64,000 nt of DNA from Streptomyces spirodelae (GTDB lineage: Bacteria > Actinomycetota > Actinomycetes > Streptomycetales > Streptomycetaceae). Shown piece by piece: positions 1-9,201 of this stretch; position 1 is the stretch's first letter, and each line of letters begins with the position of its first letter. The stretch covers positions 170,341 through 234,340 of the forward strand of contig NZ_JAFFZN010000006.1 in NCBI RefSeq assembly GCF_017676385.1, read 5' to 3'. The notes under the pieces were generated by a model. It worked only from the letters and a program-made list of their open reading frames with translations. It was not told the DNA's origin and did not search any database. The position numbers were made by a program, and so were the translations under genes.

Positions 1-1
1 G

Positions 2-760
2 AAGGCCAGCGAGGGCACGCCCGTGATCGTCTTCTTCGACGAGATGGACTCCCTCTTCCGCACCCGCGGCTCGGGCGTAAGCTCGGATGTGGAGAACACC
101 ATCGTCCCGCAGCTGCTCTCCGAGATCGACGGTGTGGAGGGCTTGGAGAACGTCATCGTCATCGGTGCCTCGAACCGCGAGGACATGATCGACCCGGCGA
201 TCCTGCGCCCCGGCCGGCTGGATGTGAAGATCAAGATCGAGCGTCCGGACGCCGAGGCCGCCAAGGACATCTTCTCGAAGTACCTCACGCCGAACCTGCC
301 GCTCCACGCGGACGACGTCGCGGAGCACGGCGGCAATGTGGAGGCCGCCTGCGACGCCATGATCCAGTCGGTCGTCGAGCAGATGTACGCGGAGTCGGAG
401 GAGAACCGCTTCCTCGAGGTCACCTACGCCAACGGGGACAAGGAAGTCCTCTACTTCAAGGACTTCAACTCCGGCGCCATGATCGAGAACATCGTCGGCC
501 GGGCCAAGAAGATGGCCATCAAGGCGTACCTGGACCACAACCAGAAGGGTCTGCGCGTCTCCCATCTCCTGTCGGCCTGCGTGGACGAGTTCAAGGAGAA
601 CGAGGACCTGCCCAACACCACCAATCCGGACGACTGGGCCCGCATCTCCGGCAAGAAGGGGGAGCGGATCGTGTACATCCGCACCCTCGTCACCGGCAAG
701 CAGGGTGCGGACACCGGTCGCTCCATCGACACCGTCGCCAACACGGGTCAGTACCTGTAA
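2..760 (+). CDS. arc: Proteasome-associated AAA ATPase ARC/Mpa, C-terminal part (5' end outside window)
   Basis: This is the hexameric unfoldase that recognises Pup-tagged proteins and threads them into the 20S proteasome. Only the last 252 residues are present; the reading frame is open from base 2. Visible are the Walker B strand VIVFFDEMD (about residues 8-16), the AAA second-region motif ILRPGRLD and the C-terminal helical part. The protein ends in Gln-Tyr-Leu, the tail that in Mpa/ARC docks on the proteasome alpha ring. A strong hairpin terminator follows the stop, so arc seems to end its own transcription unit before dop. The N-terminal coiled coil, OB domains and Walker A lie upstream of the window. 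Identification is secure from the QYL tail and the dop-pup-prcBA context. Confidence 0.96.
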   Translation, partial: KASEGTPVIVFFDEMDSLFRTRGSGVSSDVENTIVPQLLSEIDGVEGLENVIVIGASNREDMIDPAILRPGRLDVKIKIERPDAEAAKDIFSKYLTPNLPLHADDVAEHGGNVEAACDAMIQSVVEQMYAESEENRFLEVTYANGDKEVLYFKDFNSGAMIENIVGRAKKMAIKAYLDHNQKGLRVSHLLSACVDEFKENEDLPNTTNPDDWARISGKKGERIVYIRTLVTGKQGADTGRSIDTVANTGQYL

Positions 761-771
761 CGAGGATCGAG

Positions 772-817
772 TCCGGCTGCGGGACCCCGGGCGGGGCACC
801 CGCAGCCGGATTGTTTC
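772..817 (+). terminator. Intrinsic terminator after arc
   Basis: A perfect 12-bp stem (TCCGGCTGCGGG at 772-783 with its complement at 799-810) is followed by TTGTTTC. It sits 12 bases after the arc stop codon. Transcription of dop probably restarts in the 175 bases before 992, where a TAGGCT at 872-877 could be a -10 element; no convincing -35 was seen. Confidence 0.75.
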
Positions 818-991
818 CCGGAGCACCAAGGAAGTCCGCAGAGTGATCTCCCCACTCCAGTGCGTGCGGCATAGGCTCTTCCCTACCGCCGCGAAGCGCA
901 GTGCGCAGGAGGGGGCCGCACACGGGACGGATGCGCAGCGGGACTTGGACGGTGGTCCACCGGCGGGCCGCCGTCAGGCAAGGAGGGTAGC

Positions 992-2503
992 GTGACCGTA
1001 CGGCGCGTAATGGGTATCGAGACCGAGTACGGCATCTCCGTGCCCGGTCACCCCAACGCCAATGCCATGCTCACCTCGTCCCAGGTCGTCAACGCCTACG
1101 CGGCGGCGATGCACCGGGCGCGCCGCGCCCGCTGGGACTTCGAGGAGGAGAACCCGCTGCGGGACGCCCGCGGCTTCGACCTGGCACGCGAGTCGGCCGA
1201 CGCCAGCCAGCTGACGGACGAGGACATCGGCCTGGCCAACGTCATCCTCACCAACGGAGCCCGGCTCTACGTCGATCACGCGCACCCCGAGTACAGCGCC
1301 CCTGAGGTCACCAACCCCCGGGACGCGGTGCTGTGGGACAAGGCGGGCGAGCGGATCATGGCGGAGGCCGCCGAGCGCGCGGCCGAGGTTCCCGGCACCA
1401 GCCCGATCCACCTGTACAAGAACAACACCGACAACAAGGGCGCCTCCTACGGCACGCACGAGAACTATCTGATGAAGCGGGAGACCCCGTTCTCGGAGAT
1501 CGTGCGGCACCTGACGCCCTTCTTCGTCTCCCGGCAGGTCGTGTGCGGCGCCGGACGGGTGGGACTGGGCCAGGACGGCAGCGAGCACGGCTTCCAGCTC
1601 AGCCAGCGGGCCGACTACTTCGAGGTCGAGGTCGGGCTGGAGACGACGCTCAAACGGCCCATCATCAACACCAGGGACGAGCCGCACGCGGACGCCGAGA
1701 AATACCGGCGGCTCCATGTGATCATCGGGGACGCCAACCTCTCGGAGGTCTCGACCTACCTGAAGCTGGGCACCACCTCGCTGGTGCTGTCCATGATCGA
1801 GGACGGCTTCATCGCCGTCGACCTCGCCGTCGACCAGCCGGTCCGCACCCTGCACCAGGTCTCCCACGACCCGACACTCGAACGGCTGATCACTCTCCGC
1901 AACGGCCGCACCCTCACGGCGGTACAGCTCCAGATGGAGTACTACGAGCTGGCCCGCAAGTACGTGGAGGAGCGCTGGGGCGCCGACGCCGACGACCAGA
2001 CCCGGGACGTGCTGGCCCGCTGGGAGGACGTGCTGGGCCGGCTGGAGCGCGACCCCATGAGCCTGGCCGGCGAGCTGGACTGGGTCGCCAAGCGGGAGCT
2101 GATGGAGGGCTACCGCCGCCGCGACCAGCTCGACTGGGACGCCCCCAGGCTGCACCTGGTGGACCTCCAGTACGCGGACGTACGCCCCGACAAGGGCCTC
2201 TACAACCGGCTGGTCTCCCGTGGGAGCATGCAGCGGCTGCTGTCCGAGGCGGAGGTCAAGGAGGCCACCTTCAAGCCTCCGGAGGACACCCGGGCCTACT
2301 TCCGTGGCCGCTGCCTGGAGCAGTACGCCGACGACGTGGCGGCCGCGTCCTGGGACTCGGTCATCTTCGACCTGCCCGGCCGTGACTCTCTGCAGCGGGT
2401 CCCCACCCTGGAGCCGCTGCGGGGTACCCGTAACCACGTCAAGGAGCTGCTCGACCGCTGCCGCACCGCGGAAGAGCTGGTGAAGGTGCTTTCGGGCGGC
2501 TGA
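992..2503 (+). CDS. dop: Depupylase/deamidase Dop
   Basis: Dop removes Pup from tagged proteins by hydrolysing the isopeptide bond and can also deamidate Pup that ends in Gln. The 503-residue protein belongs to the carboxylate-amine ligase fold shared with glutamine synthetase and PafA. Its N-terminus has the family signature GIETEYGIS (residues 8-16), followed by a longer loop before [14 protein letters not shown] than the partner PafA at 7640 has, as expected of Dop. The GTG start at 992 follows AAGGAGGG (979-986). Because the pup gene just downstream already encodes a C-terminal Glu, the deamidase activity would not be needed here and Dop would act mainly as a depupylase (inference). It is 145 bases ahead of pup. 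Confidence 0.96.
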   Translation: MTVRRVMGIETEYGISVPGHPNANAMLTSSQVVNAYAAAMHRARRARWDFEEENPLRDARGFDLARESADASQLTDEDIGLANVILTNGARLYVDHAHPEYSAPEVTNPRDAVLWDKAGERIMAEAAERAAEVPGTSPIHLYKNNTDNKGASYGTHENYLMKRETPFSEIVRHLTPFFVSRQVVCGAGRVGLGQDGSEHGFQLSQRADYFEVEVGLETTLKRPIINTRDEPHADAEKYRRLHVIIGDANLSEVSTYLKLGTTSLVLSMIEDGFIAVDLAVDQPVRTLHQVSHDPTLERLITLRNGRTLTAVQLQMEYYELARKYVEERWGADADDQTRDVLARWEDVLGRLERDPMSLAGELDWVAKRELMEGYRRRDQLDWDAPRLHLVDLQYADVRPDKGLYNRLVSRGSMQRLLSEAEVKEATFKPPEDTRAYFRGRCLEQYADDVAAASWDSVIFDLPGRDSLQRVPTLEPLRGTRNHVKELLDRCRTAEELVKVLSGG

Positions 2504-2648
2504 ATCGCGGCTATTCGGTCCCCGGTCCGGGAATCATCGAGGTGGTTGCCGGACGTTGTATCAACGAAGGAGCCGATGTCAGTCCCGGCTTGTAGGGTCT
2601 GATCTTGTACGTTCCGCGTACACCACCGAACCGAGCGGGGTGAGGGAA

Positions 2649-2867
2649 ATGGCGACCAAGGACACCGGCGGCGGACAGCAGAAGTCCACGCGCCACACCG
2701 AGGAGACCGAGGAGCAGACCCAGGACGCGCAGGTCTCCGAGGACCTCAAGGAGCGCCAGGAGGCGCTCTCGGACGACGTGGACTCGGTGCTGGACGAGAT
2801 CGACGACGTGCTCGAAGAGAACGCCGAGGATTTCGTGAGGTCATTTGTGCAAAAAGGTGGCGAATGA
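2649..2867 (+). CDS. pup: Prokaryotic ubiquitin-like protein Pup
   Basis: Pup is the 72-residue, largely disordered tag that PafA attaches through its C-terminal Glu side chain to substrate lysines. The start at ATG 2649 gives the usual Pup length; a longer in-frame extension to 2556 is not supported. Residues from about 40 on form the helix (VDSVLDEIDDVLEENAEDF) that binds the ARC coiled coil, and the end is FVQKGGE. The last codon is GAA, so the tag is born with C-terminal Glu and does not need deamidation. The protein is rich in Gln, Thr and acidic residues before the helix. The following gene starts 5 bases after the stop, so the two are probably cotranscribed. Confidence 0.97.
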   Translation: MATKDTGGGQQKSTRHTEETEEQTQDAQVSEDLKERQEALSDDVDSVLDEIDDVLEENAEDFVRSFVQKGGE

Positions 2868-2872
2868 TCTGA

Positions 2873-3466
2873 ATGTCCGATTCGGGGGAGCGGAAGAAGT
2901 GCTCGCGATGTCGGCAGGCGCTACCGCTTGACTCTTTCGCTCGGAACAAGGCGATGAAGGGCGGTCGTCAGGCGTACTGCCGGAAGTGCTCCGCTGGGTA
3001 CTACCGGCAGCGCCAGGCGGCTTCCGGGCGCACAGTGCGCGAGAAGTTCCCTGTGCCCCGAGGTCATAAGCGTTGCCCGCAGTGCAAAGAGGTGAAGCCG
3101 CATTCCGCGTGGGAGCGAAACAAGGCGACCTCCGACGGTTGGGCCAGCTATTGCCGAGAGTGCAGGGCCGAACGGAACCGAGAGTCATATTTCCGTCGCA
3201 AGTACGGTATGACCGTGGAGCGGCGGACAGCTCTGCTGGACGAGCAGTTCGGTATCTGCCCGATCTGCCTCAAGCCCGGTCCCGAGCATGTGGACCACGA
3301 TCATGAGACGGGTAGGGTCCGGGGCGTACTGTGCTTCAGCTGCAATGCGGCGCTGGGGCAGTTCAGGGACCGGCCGGACGTCATGCGGCGTGCGGCCGCC
3401 TACGTGGAAGGAAACGTGTGGAAGCCGAAATTGGTAGCACCGGGCGTCTACCGGCTGCCTTCCTGA
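2873..3466 (+). CDS. Zinc-ribbon HNH endonuclease, recombination endonuclease VII-like
   Basis: The 197-residue protein has two tandem zinc-ribbon-like repeats, C10-x2-C13...C36-x2-C39 and C68-x2-C71...C94-x2-C97. A C-terminal HNH/endonuclease VII-type core follows: C129-x2-C132, HVDHDH at 139-144, and C154-x2-C157-N158. Phage T4 endonuclease VII resolves branched DNA, and this fold is expected to cut DNA with a metal ion; the cellular role is not known. The two ribbon repeats clearly resemble each other ([16 protein letters not shown] against [16 protein letters not shown]), which points to an internal duplication. The gene lies 5 bases after pup and overlaps the start of prcB by 49 bases. 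Codon use is visibly less GC-biased than its neighbours. I recall a gene in the same place in S. coelicolor (SCO1645), so it may be a fixed streptomycete insertion. Confidence 0.85.
   Translation: MSDSGERKKCSRCRQALPLDSFARNKAMKGGRQAYCRKCSAGYYRQRQAASGRTVREKFPVPRGHKRCPQCKEVKPHSAWERNKATSDGWASYCRECRAERNRESYFRRKYGMTVERRTALLDEQFGICPICLKPGPEHVDHDHETGRVRGVLCFSCNAALGQFRDRPDVMRRAAAYVEGNVWKPKLVAPGVYRLPS
3406..3412 (+). promoter_or_regulatory. Ribosome binding site that sets the prcB start
   Basis: GGAAGGA lies 5 bases before GTG 3418, inside the 3' end of the HNH gene. It favours this start over the ATG at 3487, which has no comparable site, and implies translation of prcB from within the upstream coding sequence. 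Confidence 0.65.
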
Positions 3467-4263
3467 CGCCGGGATCGTCCTCCTTCATGGACTTTCTGTC
3501 AGCTCACGCCCCCGAGCAGCTGCCGGGCAATCGGCCGCTGCCCCCCGTGGAGGGTGCCGTGCAGGCGCCGCACGGGACCACGATCGTGGCCGCGACCTTC
3601 GCCGGCGGCGTGGTGCTCGCCGGGGACCGGCGGGCGACGATGGGCAATGTCATCGCGCAGCGGGACATCGAGAAGGTCTTTCCCGCCGACGAGCACTCCG
3701 CCGTGGGGATCGCGGGCACCGCGGGCCTGGCGGTGGAGATGGTGAAGCTGTTCCAGCTGGAGCTGGAGCACTTCGAGAAGGTGGAGGGGTCCACGCTCTC
3801 CCTGGAGGGCAAGGCCAACCGCCTGTCCACGATGATCCGCAGCAATCTGGGCATGGCGATGCAGGGGCTGGCCGTGGTGCCGCTGTTCGCCGGGTACGAC
3901 CTGGACCGCGGCAAGGGCCGCATCTTCTCCTACGACGTGACCGGTGGCCGTTCCGAGGAGCAGGGCTTCGCCGGTGTCGGCTCCGGCTCGGTCTTCGCGC
4001 GCGGCTCGCTCAAGAAGCTCTACCGCGACGAGATGACCGAGGAGCAGGCCGCCACGGTGGTACTCCAGGCGCTCTACGACGCCGCGGACGACGACTCGGC
4101 CACCGGCGGCCCGGACATGACGCGCCGTATCTACCCGATCGTGGTGGCGATCACCGAGGACGGCTACCGCAGGCTGAGCGAGGAGGAGGTCTCCGGGCTG
4201 GCGCAGACGGTGTACGACGGCCGCCTCCGGCTGCCCAACGGGCCGCAGGCCCCCGTCTCCTAG
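3418..4263 (+). CDS. prcB: Proteasome beta subunit PrcB
   Basis: This is the catalytic beta subunit of the 20S proteasome. The GTG start at 3418 gives 281 residues, the length I recall for streptomycete PrcB, with a 53-residue propeptide. Autocleavage is expected in [11 protein letters not shown], making Thr54 the N-terminal nucleophile of the mature enzyme. The following segment has [15 protein letters not shown], where the conserved Asp and Lys/Arg residues of the active site reside. The start overlaps the HNH gene by 49 bases and prcA begins 34 bases after the stop, so prcB and prcA are one unit and made in similar amounts. Some annotations might start at ATG 3487, which would shorten the propeptide to 30 residues. 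Confidence 0.96.
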   Translation: MEAEIGSTGRLPAAFLTPGSSSFMDFLSAHAPEQLPGNRPLPPVEGAVQAPHGTTIVAATFAGGVVLAGDRRATMGNVIAQRDIEKVFPADEHSAVGIAGTAGLAVEMVKLFQLELEHFEKVEGSTLSLEGKANRLSTMIRSNLGMAMQGLAVVPLFAGYDLDRGKGRIFSYDVTGGRSEEQGFAGVGSGSVFARGSLKKLYRDEMTEEQAATVVLQALYDAADDDSATGGPDMTRRIYPIVVAITEDGYRRLSEEEVSGLAQTVYDGRLRLPNGPQAPVS

Positions 4264-4297
4264 AGCACTCATTCGGACAGGAAGGGACGGATAGCCG

Positions 4298-5047
4298 GTG
4301 TCGACGCCGTTCTATGTGTCACCCCAGCAGGCAATGGCGGACCGCGCCGAGTACGCCCGCAAGGGCATCGCGCGGGGGCGCAGCGTGGTCGTGTTGCAGT
4401 ACGCGGACGGCATCGTTTTCGTCGCCGAGAACCCCTCTCGGGCACTGCACAAGGTCAGCGAGATCTACGACCGGATCGCCTTCGCCGCGGTCGGCAAGTA
4501 CAACGAGTTCGAGAATCTGCGGATCGGCGGTGTCCGCTACGCCGACCTGCGCGGCTACACCTACGACCGCGAGGATGTCACCGCGCGCGGTCTGGCCAAT
4601 GTCTACGCCCAGACGCTGGGCACCATCTTCTCGGCGAACGCGGAGAAGCCCTATGAGGTGGAGCTGATCGTCGCCGAGGTGGGCCCGGCCCCCGAGGACG
4701 ACCAGATCTACCGGCTGCCGCACGACGGTTCGATCGTGGACGAGCACGGCTCGGTCGCCGTCGGTGGCAACTCCGATCAGATCGGCAGCTACATGGACCA
4801 GCGGCACCGGGAGGGAATGTCGCTGGGCGAAGCGCTCAAGCTCGCCGTCGAAGCGCTCAAGCGGGACAGCAACGGCAGTGAACGGACGCTGACAGCGGAG
4901 CAGTTGGAGGTGGCCGTGCTCGACCGTTCGCGCCCCCAGCGCCGCAAGTTCAAGCGCGTGCCCGCCGGCCAGGTGGCCCGCCTCCTGGAGGAGACCCCGG
5001 CGCCGGAGAGCACGGAGGACGAGAGCGAGGGCGGCGAGGAGAAGTAG
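4298..5047 (+). CDS. prcA: Proteasome alpha subunit PrcA
   Basis: The alpha subunit forms the outer gated rings of the 20S proteasome and receives the QYL tail of ARC. The protein has 249 residues and starts at GTG 4298. It begins [28 protein letters not shown] N-terminal gate and helix sequence (residues 1-23) and continues with the Ntn-hydrolase sandwich ([19 protein letters not shown]). It lacks an N-terminal catalytic Thr, as alpha subunits do. The C-terminus is acidic (about the last 20 residues). The gene is convergent with the LacI regulator, with a shared hairpin between them. Confidence 0.96.
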   Translation: MSTPFYVSPQQAMADRAEYARKGIARGRSVVVLQYADGIVFVAENPSRALHKVSEIYDRIAFAAVGKYNEFENLRIGGVRYADLRGYTYDREDVTARGLANVYAQTLGTIFSANAEKPYEVELIVAEVGPAPEDDQIYRLPHDGSIVDEHGSVAVGGNSDQIGSYMDQRHREGMSLGEALKLAVEALKRDSNGSERTLTAEQLEVAVLDRSRPQRRKFKRVPAGQVARLLEETPAPESTEDESEGGEEK

Positions 5048-5056
5048 AGCCCGTTC

Positions 5057-5080
5057 CCCGCGCCCCGTCAGGGGCGCGGG
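5057..5080. terminator. Bidirectional terminator between prcA and the LacI gene
   Basis: A perfect 10-bp stem, CCCGCGCCCC and its complement, with a GTCA loop starts 9 bases after the prcA stop. It overlaps the last codons of the convergent regulator gene. No T-run follows. Confidence 0.6.
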
Positions 5081-6159
5081 AGGCCGCCGGAAGGGGAGGG
5101 CCCGGTCGACCCGCGCACCACCAGTTGTACCGGCAGCCGGGCCGGTTCCACCTGCTGACCGTCCAGCACGGCCAGCAGGGCCCGCATGCCCGCGGCCCCC
5201 ACCCGCTCGGCGGGCAGTCGCACGGTCGTCAACTCCGGCTCCACGGCCGTGGCCAGCGCGACGTCGTCGATCCCGGTCACCGACACCTCCTCCGGCACCC
5301 GCAGCCCGAGCCGCCGCGCGGCCTTCAGAGCGCCGACCGCCAGCAGGTCGTCGTCGCACACGAGTGCGGTCGGCGAGCCTTCGGCGGTGTCGGCGGCGTG
5401 CGGCCCGTATGCCGCCGTCAGCACCTGGGTGGCCGCCTCCAGCCCTCCCGCGACGCTCAGCGGCCCGCGCGCGGCGCCCACCAGCGTGGCTCCGTTGGCG
5501 TGCAGCTCCTCCTCCAGCGCCCGGGCCCGCACCTCGAAGGTCCAGGAGTCCACATCGGCCGCGATATGGGCGATCCGGCGGTGGCCCATGTCCCGCAGGT
5601 GGGCCACCACCTGCCGGATGCCGTCGGCGAGATCGACGTTGACGGTGGCGTCGCAGGCGCCCTCGTCGCTGTCCAGCATCACCAGCGGCAGTCCCTCGCC
5701 GCGCAGCGCCGTGAGGGCCTCCGGGGCCATCGAGGAGGCGATGACGCCGTCGAGCGCGGTACGCGCCGAGGCGAACGGGTCGGGGGCCGCGTCGATGCCT
5801 TCGGGTGAGGGGTAGAGGACGAGGCCGAAGTCGTGCGCGCCCGCGACCTCGGCGGCTCCCCGGTGCACGGTGGCGAAGAAGTCGTTGGTGAGCGCGGGCA
5901 CGACCAGTAGCGCCGTGCGGGTACGGCCCAGCCGTAGGGTGCGGGCCGCCAGGTTGGGCCGGTAGCCGAGCTCCCGCGCTGCGGCGCGGACGGCCTCGGC
6001 GGTGCGCGTGGAGACCCGGCCCTCCCATTTGCCGCCGAGCACGAGCGAGACGGTGGCCTGGGAGACGCCCGCCGCGCCGGCCACGTCATGGCCGGTGGGC
6101 CTGCCGCGGCCCTGCCGGGTGCCATGGTCCCCGGCGGCCGGTGCGTGTCGTCCTGGCAC
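5068..6159 (-). CDS. LacI-family transcriptional regulator
   Basis: The 363-residue protein has a LacI-type helix-turn-helix (GHDVAGAAGVSQATVSLVLG, residues 23-42), the hinge helix RTAEAVRAAARELGYRPN and a periplasmic-binding-protein-like sensor domain. An N-terminal basic tail of about 20 residues precedes the HTH. The GTG start at 6159 is preceded by GGAG with 7 bases spacing. It is divergent from the MFS gene at 6239 and the 79 bases between carry an inverted repeat, so it most likely represses that exporter and itself. The ligand cannot be told. The pair interrupts the proteasome locus between prcA and pafA; I see no sign that it regulates pupylation. Confidence 0.88.
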   Translation of the reverse strand: MPGRHAPAAGDHGTRQGRGRPTGHDVAGAAGVSQATVSLVLGGKWEGRVSTRTAEAVRAAARELGYRPNLAARTLRLGRTRTALLVVPALTNDFFATVHRGAAEVAGAHDFGLVLYPSPEGIDAAPDPFASARTALDGVIASSMAPEALTALRGEGLPLVMLDSDEGACDATVNVDLADGIRQVVAHLRDMGHRRIAHIAADVDSWTFEVRARALEEELHANGATLVGAARGPLSVAGGLEAATQVLTAAYGPHAADTAEGSPTALVCDDDLLAVGALKAARRLGLRVPEEVSVTGIDDVALATAVEPELTTVRLPAERVGAAGMRALLAVLDGQQVEPARLPVQLVVRGSTGPSPSGGLPRP

Positions 6160-6194
6160 GGAAAAACTCCTTCACCGCTGCTGCCCTGGCATGG

Positions 6195-6220
6195 TACGTA
6201 TGGTCGTCCAGTTATACGTA
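6195..6220. promoter_or_regulatory. Probable LacI operator in the divergent intergenic region
   Basis: TACGTAT at 6195-6201 and its exact complement ATACGTA at 6214-6220 are 19 bases apart centre to centre. They stand out as AT-richer sequence between the divergent regulator and MFS genes. Confidence 0.6.
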
Positions 6221-6238
6221 AAACGAGAGGGGTGGCGG

Positions 6239-7624
6239 ATGGCGACGGGCTATGCCGAGCTGCTGCGGGCCAGACACGCGATGCGCCTGCTGGCAGGGAC
6301 GCTGCTGGGCAGACTGCCGAACGCCACGGGGCCGATCGCCATCGCGCTGTTCATCCGCGCCGAGGGCGGCAGCATGGCCGTCGCCGGAGCCCTCTCGGCG
6401 ATGTACGGGCTGGCCACCGCGTTCGGCCAGCCGATGCTCGGCCGCCTGGTGGACCTGTACGGGCAGCCTCGGGTGATGCTGCCGGCCGCGGTGGTCTCCG
6501 CGGCCGGCGCGGCCACGCTGGCGCTCGCCGGTATCGGCTCGCTGCCGCTGGCCTACGCCTGTGTGCTGGTCTTCGGACTGTTCACCCCGCCGCTGGAAGG
6601 CGGGCTGCGGGCGCTGTGGCCCAGCGTGCTGCGGCGCGAGGAGCAGGTGCACAGCGCCTACGCGCTGGACGCGGTCGCCCAGGAGGTGATGTTCGCGGCC
6701 GGGCCGCTGCTGGTGACGCTGCTGGTCGCCGGGTGGAGCGAGGCCGCGGCGCTGCTCGTGGTCAACGCGCTGGGGGTGCTGGGCGCCCTCTCGGTGGTGG
6801 TCTCGCCCCCGTCGCGCCGCTGGCGCTCCTCGCCCCGCAAGCCGCACTGGCTGGGCGCGCTGCGCTCCTCCGGGCTGAAGACCTTGCTGGCCTCGTTCTT
6901 CTTCGTGGGCCTGGCGCTGGGTACCTTCGCGCTGGCCGCCGTCTCCTACGCCGACGACCACCACGACAAGCTGATCTCCACCTATCTGCTGGCGGCCCAG
7001 GGCGCGGGAGCGCTGGTGGGCGGGGTCGGCTACGGGGCGCGGGGCTGGCCGGGCAGCCACGAGGGACGGCTGCGGGTGCTGGTGGGCCTGTTCGCGGCCG
7101 GAAACCTGCCGCTGGCCCTGGTGCCGGGGGTGCCGGTGATGGTGGTGCTGGGCGGCCTCTCAGGGCTCTTCCTGGCCCCTGCGCTGGCCTGTGCCTTCGT
7201 GGTGGTGGACCGGCACGCTCCGTCGGGCACGGTGACGGAGGCGTTCTCCTGGCTGGTGACGACATTCGGGGTGGGTGCGGCTGCAGGGACGGCCGCGGTG
7301 GGCTCGGTCATCGAGTGGGGCGGCACCGGATCGGGCTTCGGCCTGGCCGGGGCCGGCGGGCTGGCGGCGCTGGCCGTCATCGTGGCGGCACGCCGCTTCC
7401 TGCTGCCGCCGGACGGCCCGGCGCCCGCCGGAGTGGTGGCGGGCTCGCTGCCGTCACCGGAGCCCGGCGCCGGACCCGAGGCCGTCACAGCGGCTCAGGC
7501 GGGCGGCGAGGAGGGACCCCGGCCGGGCCTTCCGCACACCGGAACCGGGCGCCAGGAGCGTCCCCCAGGTGCGGAAACCGATCGGAACCCCTGCCCCGAA
7601 CCCGGTTTCAGATCCTCCACGTAG
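6239..7624 (+). CDS. MFS transporter (12-TM type)
   Basis: The start at ATG 6239 has GAGAGG upstream and gives 461 residues. The protein shows the pattern of a major facilitator: about 12 hydrophobic segments, with GQPMLGRLVDLYGQPRV after TM2 resembling the MFS loop 2-3 motif. The polar C-terminal tail of about 60 residues is Pro/Gly-rich. Substrate is unknown; such proteins often export small molecules. The divergent LacI gene and the inverted repeat suggest substrate-induced expression. The stop lies 15 bases before pafA, so pafA may partly be read from this gene's transcript. Confidence 0.86.
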   Translation: MATGYAELLRARHAMRLLAGTLLGRLPNATGPIAIALFIRAEGGSMAVAGALSAMYGLATAFGQPMLGRLVDLYGQPRVMLPAAVVSAAGAATLALAGIGSLPLAYACVLVFGLFTPPLEGGLRALWPSVLRREEQVHSAYALDAVAQEVMFAAGPLLVTLLVAGWSEAAALLVVNALGVLGALSVVVSPPSRRWRSSPRKPHWLGALRSSGLKTLLASFFFVGLALGTFALAAVSYADDHHDKLISTYLLAAQGAGALVGGVGYGARGWPGSHEGRLRVLVGLFAAGNLPLALVPGVPVMVVLGGLSGLFLAPALACAFVVVDRHAPSGTVTEAFSWLVTTFGVGAAAGTAAVGSVIEWGGTGSGFGLAGAGGLAALAVIVAARRFLLPPDGPAPAGVVAGSLPSPEPGAGPEAVTAAQAGGEEGPRPGLPHTGTGRQERPPGAETDRNPCPEPGFRSST

Positions 7625-7639
7625 GCGTACTGTTCAGTC

Positions 7640-9001
7640 ATGGACCGCCGAATCTTCGGGCTGGAGAACGAGTACGGCGTCACATGTACGTTCCGGGGCC
7701 AGCGCCGGCTGTCCCCCGACGAGGTGGCGCGGTACCTCTTCCGCCGTGTTGTGTCATGGGGCCGCAGCAGCAATGTGTTTCTGCGGAACGGCGCGCGCCT
7801 CTACCTGGACGTGGGCTCACATCCGGAATACGCCACTCCGGAGTGTGACAGCGTGACCGAGCTGGTCACGCACGACAAGTCGGGCGAGCGCATCCTCGAG
7901 GGCCTGCTGGTCGACGCGGAACGCCGCCTGCACGAGGAGGGCATCGCGGGCGACGTCTACCTCTTCAAGAACAACACCGACTCGGCCGGCAACTCCTACG
8001 GCTGTCATGAGAACTACCTGGTGGCCCGGCACGGGGAGTTCTCCCGGCTCGCGGACGTCCTCATCCCGTTCCTGGTGACGCGGCAGCTCGTGTGCGGCGC
8101 GGGCAAGGTGCTGCAGACCCCCCGCGGGGCCGTCTACTGCGTCAGCCAGCGCGCCGAGCACATTTGGGAGGGCGTCAGCTCGGCCACGACCCGCTCGCGC
8201 CCCATCATCAACACCCGTGACGAGCCGCACGCGGACGCGGAGCGGTACCGCAGGCTGCACGTCATCGTCGGCGACTCGAACATGTCGGAGACGACGATGC
8301 TGCTCAAGGTCGGCGCCACCGACCTGGTGCTGCGCATGATCGAGGCCGGCACGGTGATGCGGGACCTCACGCTGGAGAACCCGATCCGGGCGATCCGCGA
8401 GGTCAGCCACGACATCACAGGCCAGCGCAAGGTACGGCTGGCCAGCGGACGGGAGGCGTCCGCGCTGGAGGTCCAGCAGGAGTACTTCGACAAGGCGCTG
8501 GACTTCTGCGACCGGCGCGGCATCCGAACCGGCCGGGTCGAGCAGGTCCTGGAGCTGTGGGGACGCGCCTTGGAGGCAGTCCGCACCCAGGAGCTGGACA
8601 AGATCAACACCGAGATCGACTGGGTGATGAAGTACCAGCTCATCGAGCGGTACCGGAACAAGCACAACATCACCATGTCGCACCCCAGGATCGCCCAGAT
8701 AGACCTCGCCTACCACGACATCCACCGCCGCCGGGGCCTGTACTACCTCCTGGAGCGCAGCGGCAAGGCTGCCCGGATCTGCAACGACGTGAAGATTTTC
8801 GAGGGCAAGTCGGTGCCGCCGCAGACGACCCGGGCCCGGCTGCGCGGCGACTTCATCCGCCGCGCGCAGGAGCAGCGCCGGGACTTCACCGTCGACTGGG
8901 TGCACCTCAAGCTGAACGACCAGGCGCAGCGCACGGTGCTGTGCAAGGACCCGTTCCGCTCGGTGGACGAGAGGGTGGAGAAACTGATCGCGGGGATGTG
9001 A
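7640..9001 (+). CDS. pafA: Pup-protein ligase PafA
   Basis: PafA uses ATP to join the C-terminal Glu of Pup to substrate lysines. It has 453 residues and starts [14 protein letters not shown], with the ligase signature GLENEYGV at residues 7-14 and [19 protein letters not shown] that supplies nucleotide/metal and general-base residues. It is visibly homologous to Dop at 992-2503 (shared [18 protein letters not shown] and [12 protein letters not shown]) but lacks the Dop loop. Separation from pup-prcBA by the LacI/MFS pair means its expression could be set partly independently. A strong hairpin follows. Confidence 0.96.
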   Translation: MDRRIFGLENEYGVTCTFRGQRRLSPDEVARYLFRRVVSWGRSSNVFLRNGARLYLDVGSHPEYATPECDSVTELVTHDKSGERILEGLLVDAERRLHEEGIAGDVYLFKNNTDSAGNSYGCHENYLVARHGEFSRLADVLIPFLVTRQLVCGAGKVLQTPRGAVYCVSQRAEHIWEGVSSATTRSRPIINTRDEPHADAERYRRLHVIVGDSNMSETTMLLKVGATDLVLRMIEAGTVMRDLTLENPIRAIREVSHDITGQRKVRLASGREASALEVQQEYFDKALDFCDRRGIRTGRVEQVLELWGRALEAVRTQELDKINTEIDWVMKYQLIERYRNKHNITMSHPRIAQIDLAYHDIHRRRGLYYLLERSGKAARICNDVKIFEGKSVPPQTTRARLRGDFIRRAQEQRRDFTVDWVHLKLNDQAQRTVLCKDPFRSVDERVEKLIAGM

Positions 9002-9041
9002 CGGTCCGAGAGACGCGCTGAGGTCGCGTCATGGATGCTGT

Positions 9042-9077
9042 GCGGAGGGCGCCCCGGGCTTCCGGGACGCCCTCCGC
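9042..9077 (+). terminator. Hairpin terminator after pafA
   Basis: A 10-bp perfect stem (GCGGAGGGCG with CGCCCTCCGC) contains an inner CCCGG/CCGGG stem. There is no T-run, as is common in streptomycetes. Confidence 0.65.
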
Positions 9078-9201
9078 AGCTTGCGTCAGCGTGAGTTGAC
9101 CGGCGCCGGGCGGCTTTCGTGTCGTGCGCGACGGGCCTCTCGTTGCTGGGCCGTAGGCTGTCAGGACCGCAGGACCATCCCTATACCCGCGAGTGGGACA
9201 C

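Noticed and set aside
974..2437. Long open frame on the minus strand opposite dop
   Set aside because: It lacks any recognisable motif and has the Val/Gly/Arg/Leu-rich composition of a reverse-frame shadow of a high-GC gene; dop explains the region.
2873..3466. Prophage remnant because of the endonuclease VII-like gene
   Set aside because: No other phage genes, integrase or attachment repeats lie near, and the gene is tightly packed between pup and prcB.
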